A DNA stretch of 64,000 nt from Gnetum montanum (Eukaryota > Streptophyta > Gnetopsida > Gnetales > Gnetaceae), in contig MNCI01011109.1 in assembly GCA_015680685.1 (NCBI GenBank), forward strand, positions 6,414 to 70,413, given 5' to 3'. The position numbers were made by a program, and so were the translations under genes. Positions 36,186 to 45,585 of the stretch are shown here, one piece after another. Each line of letters starts with the position of its first letter. The stretch's first letter is position 1. The notes beneath the pieces were generated by a model, which had not been told where the DNA came from, did not search any database, and saw nothing but the letters and a program-made list of their open reading frames with translations.

Positions 36186-36198
36186 TCTGAATCCATGC

Positions 36199-37345
36199 TT
36201 AAACGTGAAATGGTTTCAAGAATAAGTGATTGGTCAGATTTGCAAGGTCATTCCCTTCCATGTCAGCTAATTTGAATGCTCCATTATCATACGCTTTGGT
36301 GACTAAGTAGGGCCCTTCCCAGTTGGCTGAGAATTTATCTGGGTGTTCCTGAACAGCTTTGAGTACAAGGTCACCTTCCTTGATGGGGCACTTATGAACA
36401 TCATGTTGATGGCGTTGTCGTTGTCATTTTTGATACCACTCAATTTGATCAAGTGCACATATACATTCCTCCTCCACCGAGTCTAAGTCAACAATGCGTA
36501 GGTCATTTTTTTCCCTTCATCGAGGAGTCCAAAGAGTGTGATTCTTATAGATGGTACCTATAACTCCAAGGGTAAAACAGCTTCTGAACCTTAAACAAGA
36601 CTATATGGCATTTTACCTGTGGAAGTCTGATGCGTAGTACAATAAGCCCATAGTGCGTATACCAGCTGCTCGTGCCATATTTTCTTGCTTTGCGTAAGCA
36701 TCTTTTTAAGCACTGTAATGATGGTTTTATTTGTGGCCTCAGCTTGGCCATTTCTCTAAGGGTAGTAAGGGGATGAAAATGAGAGTTTGATCCCTAGGCT
36801 TTCACAAAAATTTCTGGTTTCGGCACTGCTAAATTGTGGCCCGTTATCAGTGATGATGGTCATGGGGATGCCAAAACGGGTCACAATGTTTTCAAGAATG
36901 AAGTTGCATATGTGTTTGGATGTGGTTTTTCTAAGGGGAACAGCTTCTACCCATTTTGTGAAATACTCTGTCACGGTTATGATGAAGCTATGCCCTGTGG
37001 AAGATGAGGGTGTTATTGGTCCGATAAGTTCTAACCCCCATTTTTGAAAAGGCCAAGTGATTTGCGCTGTATGCAACTCATTTGGTGGAACATGTATCAG
37101 ATTGCCATGTTTTTGATAGATACCACACGTTTTGGCCTTGGAGAGACAATCATACTCCATGTATGGCCAATAATAACCCAAGTGTCTTATTTTCTTTGCC
37201 ATTGCTTTAGGTGCTATGTGTCCTCCACATATTCCATCATGTACTTGCTCAATGATGGTTTGGGCATCAGTGCTATTAATGCATGTTAGCAGTATGCCCT
37301 CGTAGGATCAATGACACAATGTGTCCCCTACTAGTGCATATTATC
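36199..37345 (-). pseudogene. integrase of Tat-D
   Basis: Inserts cDNA into the genome. The zinc-binding domain keeps GHIAPKAM and TCGIYQK (last Cys changed to Tyr). The core, open at 37202-36756, has GLELIGPI (first Asp), ITDNGPQF (second Asp) and SFSSPYYP before the catalytic Glu region. A frameshift near 36755 precedes the C-terminal part (36751-36545 and on to the stop near 36200), which ends with WEGPYLVTKAYDNGAFKL and NHLFLKPFHV. I see no chromodomain, as expected for the Tat clade. Confidence 0.88.
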
Positions 37346-37496
37346 AGAAATATTTTTGTACCGTGTCCTTTTGCACATTCGTTAGATGTTGCGGTGTTTC
37401 ACCATGTAGAAGGTATTCTTTTATGTCATCATACCATTCTATCATGTGTGTTGTACTAACAGATGCAATTGGTAATTCATCGAGAGTATCAGTTAT

Positions 37497-37945
37497 AGGT
37501 TTAGCACAACTGATTATAGAGCTTGGCAACATGTGGAACATGTCAGGTGATATGTTTAGAGCTAGCGTGGCAAGTGCATCTGCAATGGTGTTATTGTTTC
37601 TAGAGACATGTTGCACATCCATGTTTTTGAATTGCTTCGGTAAGTGTTTAGCTAAGTTACAGTATGGTTGTAAATGTTGCACTTTGCATGTATAAATGTC
37701 TTTGACTTGGTTTAAAACTAGTTGTGAGTCTCCCTTGACCACAAGTCGTGTGATGTTGGAAGCTAATGCTGTTGTAAGGCCCCTAAGGAGACCTTCGTAT
37801 TCTACCATGTTGTTGGTACAATGAAAGTTGAAGCGGTAAGCAAAGGGTCAGATATCCCCAGAGGGATAGGTGATGACGGTGGCAGCACTTCCCCCTTGAG
37901 AGGTGGATGCTCCATCAAAGTTCAAAATGGCTTCGTACCCATTGA
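37497..37945 (-). pseudogene. archaeal-type RNase H (aRH) of Tat-D
   Basis: A second RNase H, characteristic of the Tat clade, between the RT-linked RNase H and integrase. Acidic motifs are all present: ILNFDGAST (Asp), NMVEYEGLLRGL (Glu), VVKGDSQLVLNQV (Asp), and NNNTIADALATLA (Asp). One stop lies between the first and second motifs. It is in frame with RT upstream and integrase downstream. Tat-C lacks this domain. Confidence 0.88.
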
Positions 37946-38327
37946 GAACTATGTCTATCGTGCTCACTTTTTTGTCTGGAAACTCTGGCTCTATTGTGGC
38001 TTGATCATGTGTTGGTGATGTAGTCAGTTGGTTCACTATATCTTGACCCTTGACTGATGATTGTGCTACGTAATGTAGGTCGAATTCAGCTATTATGGCT
38101 TTCCAACGCGCTATTCTGCTTGACTCATAAATGTTACCGGTGATGGCTCTGAGTACATTATCTTTGCAGATTATGTTGGCTTGGTGATGGAAGAGGTAAT
38201 GTTGCCATTTCTTTAAGGAAAAGACAAGGGCTAAACATGACCTCTCTACCTCATTGTACTTCTTTTCGTGGGCCACTAATGCATGGCTCAAATAATAAAC
38301 AGGGACTTCAGTCCCATCGTCTCGTTT
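37946..38327 (-). pseudogene. RT-linked RNase H/connection of Tat-D
   Basis: Open from 38291: SHALVAHEKKYNEVER, LALVFSLKKWQHYLFHHQ, IARWKAIIAEFDLHYV. The preceding segment (FYIYLATLDSSIASMLY, 38380-38328) holds the first RNase H acidic position. In Tat-clade elements this ancestral RNase H is often decayed because aRH replaces it. Confidence 0.8.
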
Positions 38328-39692
38328 CTAGTAGAGCATAGAAGCAATGGATGAATCTAACGTAGCAAGATAGATGTAGAAGGGTTTATTGTTCTGTGGA
38401 GGGTACACTATTGGTAATTGAGCTAGTGTTGTCTTAATGTGGTCGAAAGCTTCTTGGCATTGTGGAGTCCATTCAAAATGGACATTCTTTCGTAGTAAAT
38501 AATTCATGGGTGTCAACTTGTCCATCAATTTTTCTATAAAGTGCCTGATGAACTGTAATCTACCTTGTAGACCCCAAAGTTCGGTAATATTGCTTGGTGG
38601 TTTTAAATTGATAACAACTTTAACTTTATCTGGGTCCACTCGTATTCCTATTTCTTACACTACGAAACCTAGCATCTTGCCCATTTTTACTCTGAAAACA
38701 CATTTCTTTGGATTGAGCCTAAGTTCATATTTTAAGCAACGTTTTAGGATCAAATCTAAATCTTGGATGTGTTGTTCTGGTCTTTTCAATTTAATTGCGA
38801 TATCATCTACATAATCATTGAGCGAATGTAGCATGTAATTGCTAAAAATAAATGTTAGTGCCCTTTAATATGTGGCCCCAGCGTTCTTGAGACTGAATGG
38901 CATCATCGTGTAACAAAAGGTACCCCATGGTGTCATAAAGGTAGTCTGGAGCTGATGCTCCAGGTTAATACATATCTGGTTATATCCTAAGAAGCCATCC
39001 ATAAAAGATAGCAAGGCGTGCCCAACGATTGAGTCAACAAGTTGATCAATGTTGGGTAAGGGGAAATCATCTTTTATGGTTGCAACGTTGAGGTCCCAGA
39101 AGTCAATGCATAGGTGAATGCTTTCGTTCTTCTTCGAGACAATAACCATATTGGAAACCCAATCAGTGTAGTCAACAGCCTGAATGAAACCTGCCTGAGA
39201 GAATTTGGTGATCTCATTGTGAACTGCCAACGCTACCTCAGGCTTAATCTTTTGTGCCTTTTGTTTCACTAGCCTTAATTTTGGATCGAGTATAATGTTG
39301 TGCTGGACAATTCAAGGATCTATCCTAGGCATGTCAATGTAAGACCAAGCGAATGCTTTTATGTTGTCTCGAAGCACATGTCCTATGTCTCTGGCCAGTT
39401 GAGGTTGCAATAGTGTACTCAATTTTAACACTTTAACTTCGCCGTTAGGCATAGCGATGGGGGTTTCAATTAAAGGGTCTTCAGTGATGTTGTTAGCTTC
39501 TATGTCAATGGATTTTGTCATACCTTTGTAGCTGTCTAGCGTTTGTTGTGTTGAGGCTATGACTGTGTCATCCGTTGATAGACCTAAGTTGATGGAATTT
39601 ATGTTGATTTCTCTTGTGATCTTTCCGTATGGTCCATCGATGGTCAATGGTGTGGATAAATGCTGATAATCCATCAGGCTTGCTCCTACCAA
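38328..39692 (-). pseudogene. reverse transcriptase of Tat-D
   Basis: One frame from 39692 with few stops. An N-terminal extension (39692-39312) ends in FAWSYIDMPRIDP. The core (39269-38865) has KQKAQKIKPEV, GFIQAVDYTDWVSN, CIDFWDLNVATIKDDFPLP, SFMDGFLGYN and GTFCYTMMPF. The catalytic box is YVDDI (38813-38799). 38639-38328 is the thumb/connection (VDPDKVKVVINLKPP, FEWTPQCQEAFD). It shares its frame with RNase H, aRH and most of integrase. Confidence 0.9.
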
Positions 39693-39779
39693 TAAACAGA
39701 GGGCAGAGTGAGCTAGTAGGTGTTGTTATGTGTTCCTTGGCAACGTAAATCATGTGTACGTGTATGGTGGTGGTTTATC

Positions 39780-39965
39780 ATCGTACCAGGACACATGGCA
39801 GTTTAAGGTCTTATCGGGCCAAATGTGGTAGTTTAAGGCCTTACCTAGCTGAATGTGGTAGTTTAAGGCCTTACCGGGCCGAATGTGGAAGTTTAAGGCC
39901 TTACCGAGCTGAATGTGGCAATTTAAGGCCTTACCAGGCCGTACTTGTGATTTAATGCTACCTAG
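39780..39965 (-). repeat. spacer repeats between RT and aORF1 (Tat-D)
   Basis: Six regular units of about 30 bases: GTGGCAGTTTAAGGCCTTACC with GGGCCGAAT between. The open frames seen on both strands here (REC/GSLRPY and GKALNYHI repeats) are products of the repeat, not proteins. Confidence 0.9.
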
Positions 39966-40183
39966 TTGATGCATGATCCGTACAGAAGAGTTTGCACCAA
40001 AACGTTCAGTGCGGGTAACCGAAATTGGCTTACCAGGGAATATGATGTGGTAGTGTTCATTATCTCGTCATTTTGTTTTGCATTTTTCCCGTACTTTGTA
40101 CTTTGAATAATTTTTAATTAAAATTAATAAAATATTAAAAAGAAATCAAAGGCGGCAACGGTGGTGGTGGGGTCAACTCGGCG

Positions 40184-40193
40184 CTATATAAAG
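40184..40193 (+). promoter_or_regulatory. TATA box of aORF1 (Tat-D)
   Basis: CTATATAAAG lies in a GC-richer setting, between the RT-side spacer repeats and the first candidate ATG at 40531. Tat-C has CTATAAATAGGG in the corresponding place. Confidence 0.6.
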
Positions 40194-40204
40194 GGTGGTG
40201 AGCA

Positions 40205-40470
40205 TGAGCGTGAACTTATTAGTTTCAAAGGCAGCGTGAACCTAAGTTGCAGCGTGAGCGTACACCTGAGTTGCAGCGTAAGCGTAGAGTAGCAAACCCT
40301 GACGTGAGCGTAGAGCAGCGAACCCTAGCATAAGCGTGAGCATAGAGGCTCAAACCCCAGTGTAAGCATGAGTGTAGAGGCTCAAACCCCAGTGTAAGCA
40401 TGAGCGTAAAGGCTCAAACCCCAGTGTGAGTGTGAGCGTAAGGGCTCAAACCCCAGTGTGCAGGATTCAG
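40205..40470 (+). repeat. GTGAGCGTAGAG minisatellite in the aORF1 leader (Tat-D)
   Basis: Imperfect units of about 15-35 bases built from GCGTGAGCGTAGAGGCTCAAACCCCA lie between the TATA box and the exon 1 ATG, so they would form the 5' untranslated leader of an aORF1 transcript. Confidence 0.75.
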
Positions 40471-40699
40471 CTCGGCATGTAGGCTCAAATTCTGGCATAA
40501 ATCTGTGAGATTAACGTACAGGACGCCAGAATGGGCAAGGGAAAGGAGGTAGAAGGCCAAGGGAGGAAGGGGCCTTACTTGACTTTTGCAGAGGAAAGTG
40601 AGGAGATGCTGCAATGTTTTCCTAGGCCTAGGATTCCATCATGGCCTTGATCAGCACACGGGTAGGCTCTAATCTTTCCTCAGTTAATCACTTTCCTTT

Positions 40700-41260
40700 G
40701 TACTTGTTATTTGGGCGTAGACAGTTTTGATAGCGTATAGGGTCTGCACACTGAGTGTAGACAGGTTTCACAGTGTACAAGGTCGGCACGTTGGGCGTAA
40801 ATGATTTTAGCAATGTGCAAAGTCTACACGCTGAGCGTAGATGGTTTTCATAGTGTACAGGATTTGTACGCTGAGCGTAAATAGTTTTAGCAGCATGCAG
40901 AGTCTTCATGCTGAGCATAAATGATTTTCACAGTGTACAGGATCTGTACGCTAACCGTAAATGGTTTTAGCAATGTGCAGAGTCTGCACGCTGAGCGTAA
41001 ATGATTTTAGCGATGTGCAGAGATTGCACGCTGAGCGTAGATAGTTTTCACAGCGTACAGGATCTGTACACTGAGCGTAAACGGTTTTAGCAGTAGCATG
41101 TACGTCGAGTGTAAAAATTTTTTCGGCAGCATATACGCCGAGTGTTAACAGTTTTTTGGTAGCGTATATGCCGAGTGTTAACATTTTTTTGGTAGCGTAT
41201 ACGCCGAGTGTTAACAGTTTTTTTGGTAGCATATAAGCCAAGTGTTAACAGTTTTTTGGT
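40700..41260 (+). repeat. minisatellite in intron 1 of aORF1 (Tat-D)
   Basis: About 12-13 imperfect units of 40-48 bases, such as GCTGAGCGTAAATGGTTTTAGC followed by AATGTGCAGAGTCTGCAC, fill most of the first intron. Open frames on the minus strand here (YAQRTNP, YATKKLLTLG) are repeat artefacts. Confidence 0.85.
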
Positions 41261-41352
41261 TGTTTCGAAGTATTGGCCTTCAACATGGAATTTTGTTTCT
41301 TTATTGCATTTTCATGTATAGCTGATTTACCATGGTATTCTGGTTATTTGCA

Positions 41353-41802
41353 GGGATCCCGAGCCTTTACTCTTAGTGGTTGAGCTGGTTGGGGTACTGG
41401 CATGGTTCGGACCCCTTGATGCCGACGAACCCACCCCTGATTTGACTATTAACAACAATGGGGTATGGTTCAGGGAAGGGGCCTGTGAGTTCCTTACCTT
41501 CATCCTGGACAAATTCAAGGTAGTGATATGGTCACACCTAAGCGAACAAGTGGTGTGGAGCGTGCTCGAAGAAATGTTGCCAGGTCTTCAAACGGCGTCA
41601 TAGTTTTCATGGTTGACATTGACGAGGGACCGCTTGCGATTGAGGAAAGTCCCTCTGGAGGGCCTAGATCTACTCATCCATTATCACACGTGTGGGACTT
41701 GTTGCCACATGGGCCTCACTATCTTAATAACACCTTGTTTTTGGTTGCGCGTGCATACACATTATTTCAGAACCCTTTGGGCACGGTGTACAGGGTAGAG
41801 AG
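41353..41802 (+). other. FCP1/NIF-like HAD phosphatase domain in aORF1 exon 2 (Tat-D)
   Basis: Blocks in FCP1 order: VVELVGVLAWF at motif I (DxDG expected, ExVG found), VWFREGACEFLTFILDK and FKVVIWSHL, a segment with VIVFMVDIDEGPL, then HVWDLLPHG and NNTLFLVARAYTLFQNP, where the family has NTLLVDDSPYKALLNP. The catalytic aspartates are replaced as in Tat-C. One frameshift near 41600 separates the halves. In active members this domain dephosphorylates the RNA polymerase II tail or other phosphoproteins; here only a pseudo-enzyme could result. Confidence 0.62.
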
Positions 41803-44800
41803 GTAAGGTTGTTTAGTTTGTCATTTCTATTTTTGTCGCTTTAGTATTTGCTCCTGTTCTAACAACCGTTCTTTTGTGGACCCCAAGTTGACAAAGATGG
41901 AATATGCGTCAATGATGAGAGGCTTGCACTGGCTCACACTGCTTTAGAGACCCTCATGGTGGGTCCCACCCTCCGTGGAGCTATATTAGCTCAGACCAAG
42001 AGAGACATTGTTCATTTCCACAAGTAGTTTTCCAGGGTGTTTGCACAATGCATGGCTCAAGGGTGGCTACATGGAGATTGGTCACGTAATGGACCAATTT
42101 TCCCTCGTGATACCGACTTGGGTCCTAGCTCCTCGAAGCCCACGACTAAAGGTAAGTGATGATATTTCCTTGACGCCTCAATCTATTTTTTCGGTTACAA
42201 CATGGCATACTAGTGTTATGGTTTTAAATTGTGTTTACAGTTAATGTCTCACTCGGTGGAGACCCTATTACAAAAGGGTGGACTAAGAGCACCTTGTCGA
42301 TGAAATTTGGGGATATTAGCAAGGTGTAGTGATGGTTGCGTACCAATGCCCCACCATCTGTTGTCCATTGTTTGGATGATGCCGGACTCATGGAGTTATT
42401 TACAACCCCAAGCCTTGATGTCTCTATAGCAGAAATGATTGGAATTGTTGACTCATTCGACAACTTTTTCACCTACTACAGCACCCGCATTAAGGGTGTC
42501 AAAATAGTTTTCCATCTATCGGCCGAGTTCTTTTCAAACCTCTTTGATGTACCAGCAGATGGCGTGAATGTGGTTTTGGATAGGGCGTAGAAAGAGCTCC
42601 ATGTGATGCATGAGCTAGAAGATTGGTTGGGCATTCCCAAGGGCTCTAAAGGATTCCCTATACAGGGAACGTCAAAGGTGATGGAAGTCAATGAATTGTA
42701 TCCCTTGTTTAGGGCACAAGCATTTCCTAAATTCCTGTCTCATGTGAAGAGTCTTGGGCTAGAGGCCATGCGCATCATGCAGACCATTTTAGAGGTCGGG
42801 ATGCGCTATAATTGGGCCCAATTTTTGTTGTCGGGTTTCCATAGGAAGATAGTGCGATTGCGTTCAAACGTTGAGGCGTAGTCCCATTTTACCTTCGCGT
42901 TCTTCGCAGGTTATCTACGTCACTTGGCTAAGTTTTTAGTGGTTCATGTGGATAATAAATATGTTTTACAGGATCGTACTCAATTATCTCGCCCGTGGAT
43001 TAACCATTTGTTCGAGGTAGCTGAGTCCCAAGATGCACCCGAGGGGATCGATGAATCAGTTTCCATCACAACAGAGGGGTCATCTGGTACTTCAATCCAT
43101 ACACATGATAGTGTGAGATTGGAACTAGAGAATGTGCCCTACACTACAAAGAGAGCTAATCGGGTCATCAAGGAGATCATCGGGAAAGCCAAATCGAAGA
43201 TTCAAAAGCGCAAACGCCCTAAAGAGGTGGCCGCAACTGTGGAAGAGCCAAGGGTGAAGCGAATACGATTCAAAATGCCTTTTCGAGGTAAATAAGCTTG
43301 GTGCACTCATTGTATTGTCATTTTCATCTTTTTCATTTTTTCATTTTGACCGCTTACATGAAACTAATGTCTTCAGACCTGACTCGAGAAGTGAGGAGAC
43401 AGGAGCTAGAAACCATTGTCGAGGAGGAGGAAGCTCCAACGGACTTAATAATTGAGGAAGAGGCTGACATACATTAGGTGGAAGTGACAGAAGAGCTGGC
43501 GGAAGACACCATGGAGACAGAACTAGTTGATGACCGGGATGGTGTTGATGAAATGTTCAGTAGCTTCCTTAAGGAAAGATTGGACCTTGTTGACCCTCCA
43601 AACCGGGAGGGGGATAGAGAACACGGTATGTTCCCTTTTGTTTTATTGCGTTGCCTTGTGAATCATTATTTTTATTATGTGGTTTTTAACTTTATGTCTT
43701 TTTGTATCACTTCCAGATGAAGATGTTGAGACTAGGACGATTCCTACCATGCGATTGGAAGTGCCCATGAAAGTAGCTCCCCCTGAAACGACCACAGAGG
43801 CTAGTCCATCTCGTACTCATGAACCATTTACTTGGACCGAGATGCCAAGTAAAATGGATTTCGTAACCAGTATCGTCGACGAGGTGGTCGAACGCATTCA
43901 GAAAGCCCACCCTAAAATAGGTACATGCATCTCAAGTGTTTTGCAGCCTTTGAGTTTCACACTCTTTTTGCCATCTAAGATTTAATGCTTGTTCTTTTCA
44001 TGTGTGTAGGACCCAAGTTGAAGTGGCATCCATCTGAGACTGTCAATATTGAAAGCTTGCCTCCATTACCACCAGAAGTTGAATAGATACCAAGGCTGGT
44101 CTATGATGAGGTGGCGGAAGGTCTTGTGCATAAAGCCAAATCGCTTTGGACCTGTAGACATTCCATTGATCAGCTATGGTTGCAAATCCAGGCAAAGGAA
44201 AAAGAGGTTTCTGAGTTATCAGCGAACGTGATGATCTCAAGGCTCGTTATGAGTTCACCTCAGCTAGACTAACAAGGGATCGTTCTTGGAAAACTTTCAA
44301 GATCACTTATACTAGATATTGGAACTTGCTAAATCGCCATGCATCATTGACTCAGAAACTAGCAGAGCGTAAGGCCCAGATAGATCTACTGAACCTCAAG
44401 TGCCAAGATTGGAAGGCTTTCGCTTCCAAGGTTCATAAGTGGGGTCAAGATGAGAAGAACCACAAGCATCATTAAAAGAAATCATTGAAGGAAGTATCCA
44501 TAAAAAAGCATCAGCTTGAAATGTTCGTAGAGGGTCTGGGTCTACATTCTGAATTTGATACCTTTGCTAAGAATACAACTATTGAGATGGAATCGCCCAC
44601 GAGGGTAATTACAACTGCTTTTGAGGAGGTCTCTGTGGGTGAATTCCCTTTGAAACGTCCTACATGGTCGGTGGTTGACAAGGGGAAAGAATTGACGAAC
44701 ATCGATCTAGGCCTCGATGGGACTGACTAGGCTAGCGTCTCAGAGGAAGAAATTCTCCGTCAGTTGGAATTCGGTGTAGGGGGGTCTCCTACGGTAAGTA

Positions 44801-45359
44801 TTTTGTTGTTATTAATTTTTTTTGTTGAGTAATGTTTGGGAGTTTTCTCTTTGTTCTTGTGTTGATTGTTTCTTTTGCATTTTATAGGGTCGAGGTGACG
44901 ACGAGGTTCAAGAAGTTGGCCCTAGAAGAGTGGGGACCCATGGTGCTGGCGGGTCTAAAGGGGACAACCCTCCCGCCCCTGATGTTTAATTTTGACTTTG
45001 AAAACATCTAGGCTCACATGTTAACATGAATCGTAAATTGAATGTTTTGCGTTGAGTTGTATTGCACTGATGAATGGAATCAATTAACCATTGTACTTGT
45101 CTAACTGTATATCACTACATGTATGTATATTTCCACATATATTTTTTTGGTGTGAATTTTGAGTTTACACGTAAACACGATGCGGCAATGGAAAATGTTT
45201 TGGTTTGTTTTTTTGTTTAAGTGCAAAGCACGGAGTGGAAATGCAAGTAGGAAAGTAATTATAATAAAAGGGTAATTATGAAAAGGAAAATGTGAAGAAA
45301 AACTGAATATAAGCATAAATTCAAACAATGAACCTGAATTTGTGAGAAAAACAAAGTGT

Positions 45360-45580
45360 AAGAAAATGGTTTAGTTTAAGGCCATTTTGGGCCTCATGCG
45401 CCAATTTAGGGCCATTTCAAGCCATGTGTAAACAAGGGAAGTTTCAGGTGACGCTGGTGGATTTCTTGGTAGACCGACCATTTCTAATCATGGCTAGTTT
45501 TATGTCATTGTGTACATGTGATAGTTTAACGTCATTTCGGACTGTGGACGTAGTTTAACATCATTTCGGACTTGGATGTT
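45360..45580 (-). repeat. spacer repeats between aORF1 and protease (Tat-D)
   Basis: Units such as GTTTAAGGCCATTTTGGGCC and GTTTAACGTCATTTCGGAC; on the element strand GGCCCAAAATGGCCTTAAAC, matching the array at the same position in Tat-C. Between the aORF1 stop (44989) and 45360 I see only AT-rich sequence. Confidence 0.85.
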
Positions 45581-45585
45581 GTTTA

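Larger units (their letters stand above)
40531..44989 (+). pseudogene. aORF1: eight-exon antisense gene of Tat-D
   Basis: Exons by eye: 40531-40661, 41353-41802, 41888-42151, 42241-43287, 43377-43625, 43717-43920, 44010-44793, 44888-44989. Introns have consensus GT-AG ends (for example GTAAGT and TTTACAG). Exon 1 starts MGKGKEVEGQGRKG. Exon 2 is FCP1-like. Exon 4 is one frame over 1 kb with a few stops and holds VDSFDNFFTYYSTRIKG, LFDVPADGV and LFRAQAFPKFL, ending in a basic stretch (KSKIQKRKRPKE, a possible nuclear signal). Exons 5-6 are acidic. Exon 7 is charged and helical. The last exon is a short tail ending APDV. Eight exons also occur in Tat-C. Stops (for example at 40648) and a shift in exon 2 make this copy non-functional as read. 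Confidence 0.72.

Noticed and set aside
39750-39974. Repetitive proteins on both strands (GSLRPY and GKALNYHI units)
   Set aside because: They are translations of a 30-base spacer repeat; both strands are open because the unit length is a multiple of three.
40688-41241. Minus-strand repeat proteins (YAQR, YATKKLLTLG)
   Set aside because: They are products of the intron 1 minisatellite and have no counterpart in Tat-C.
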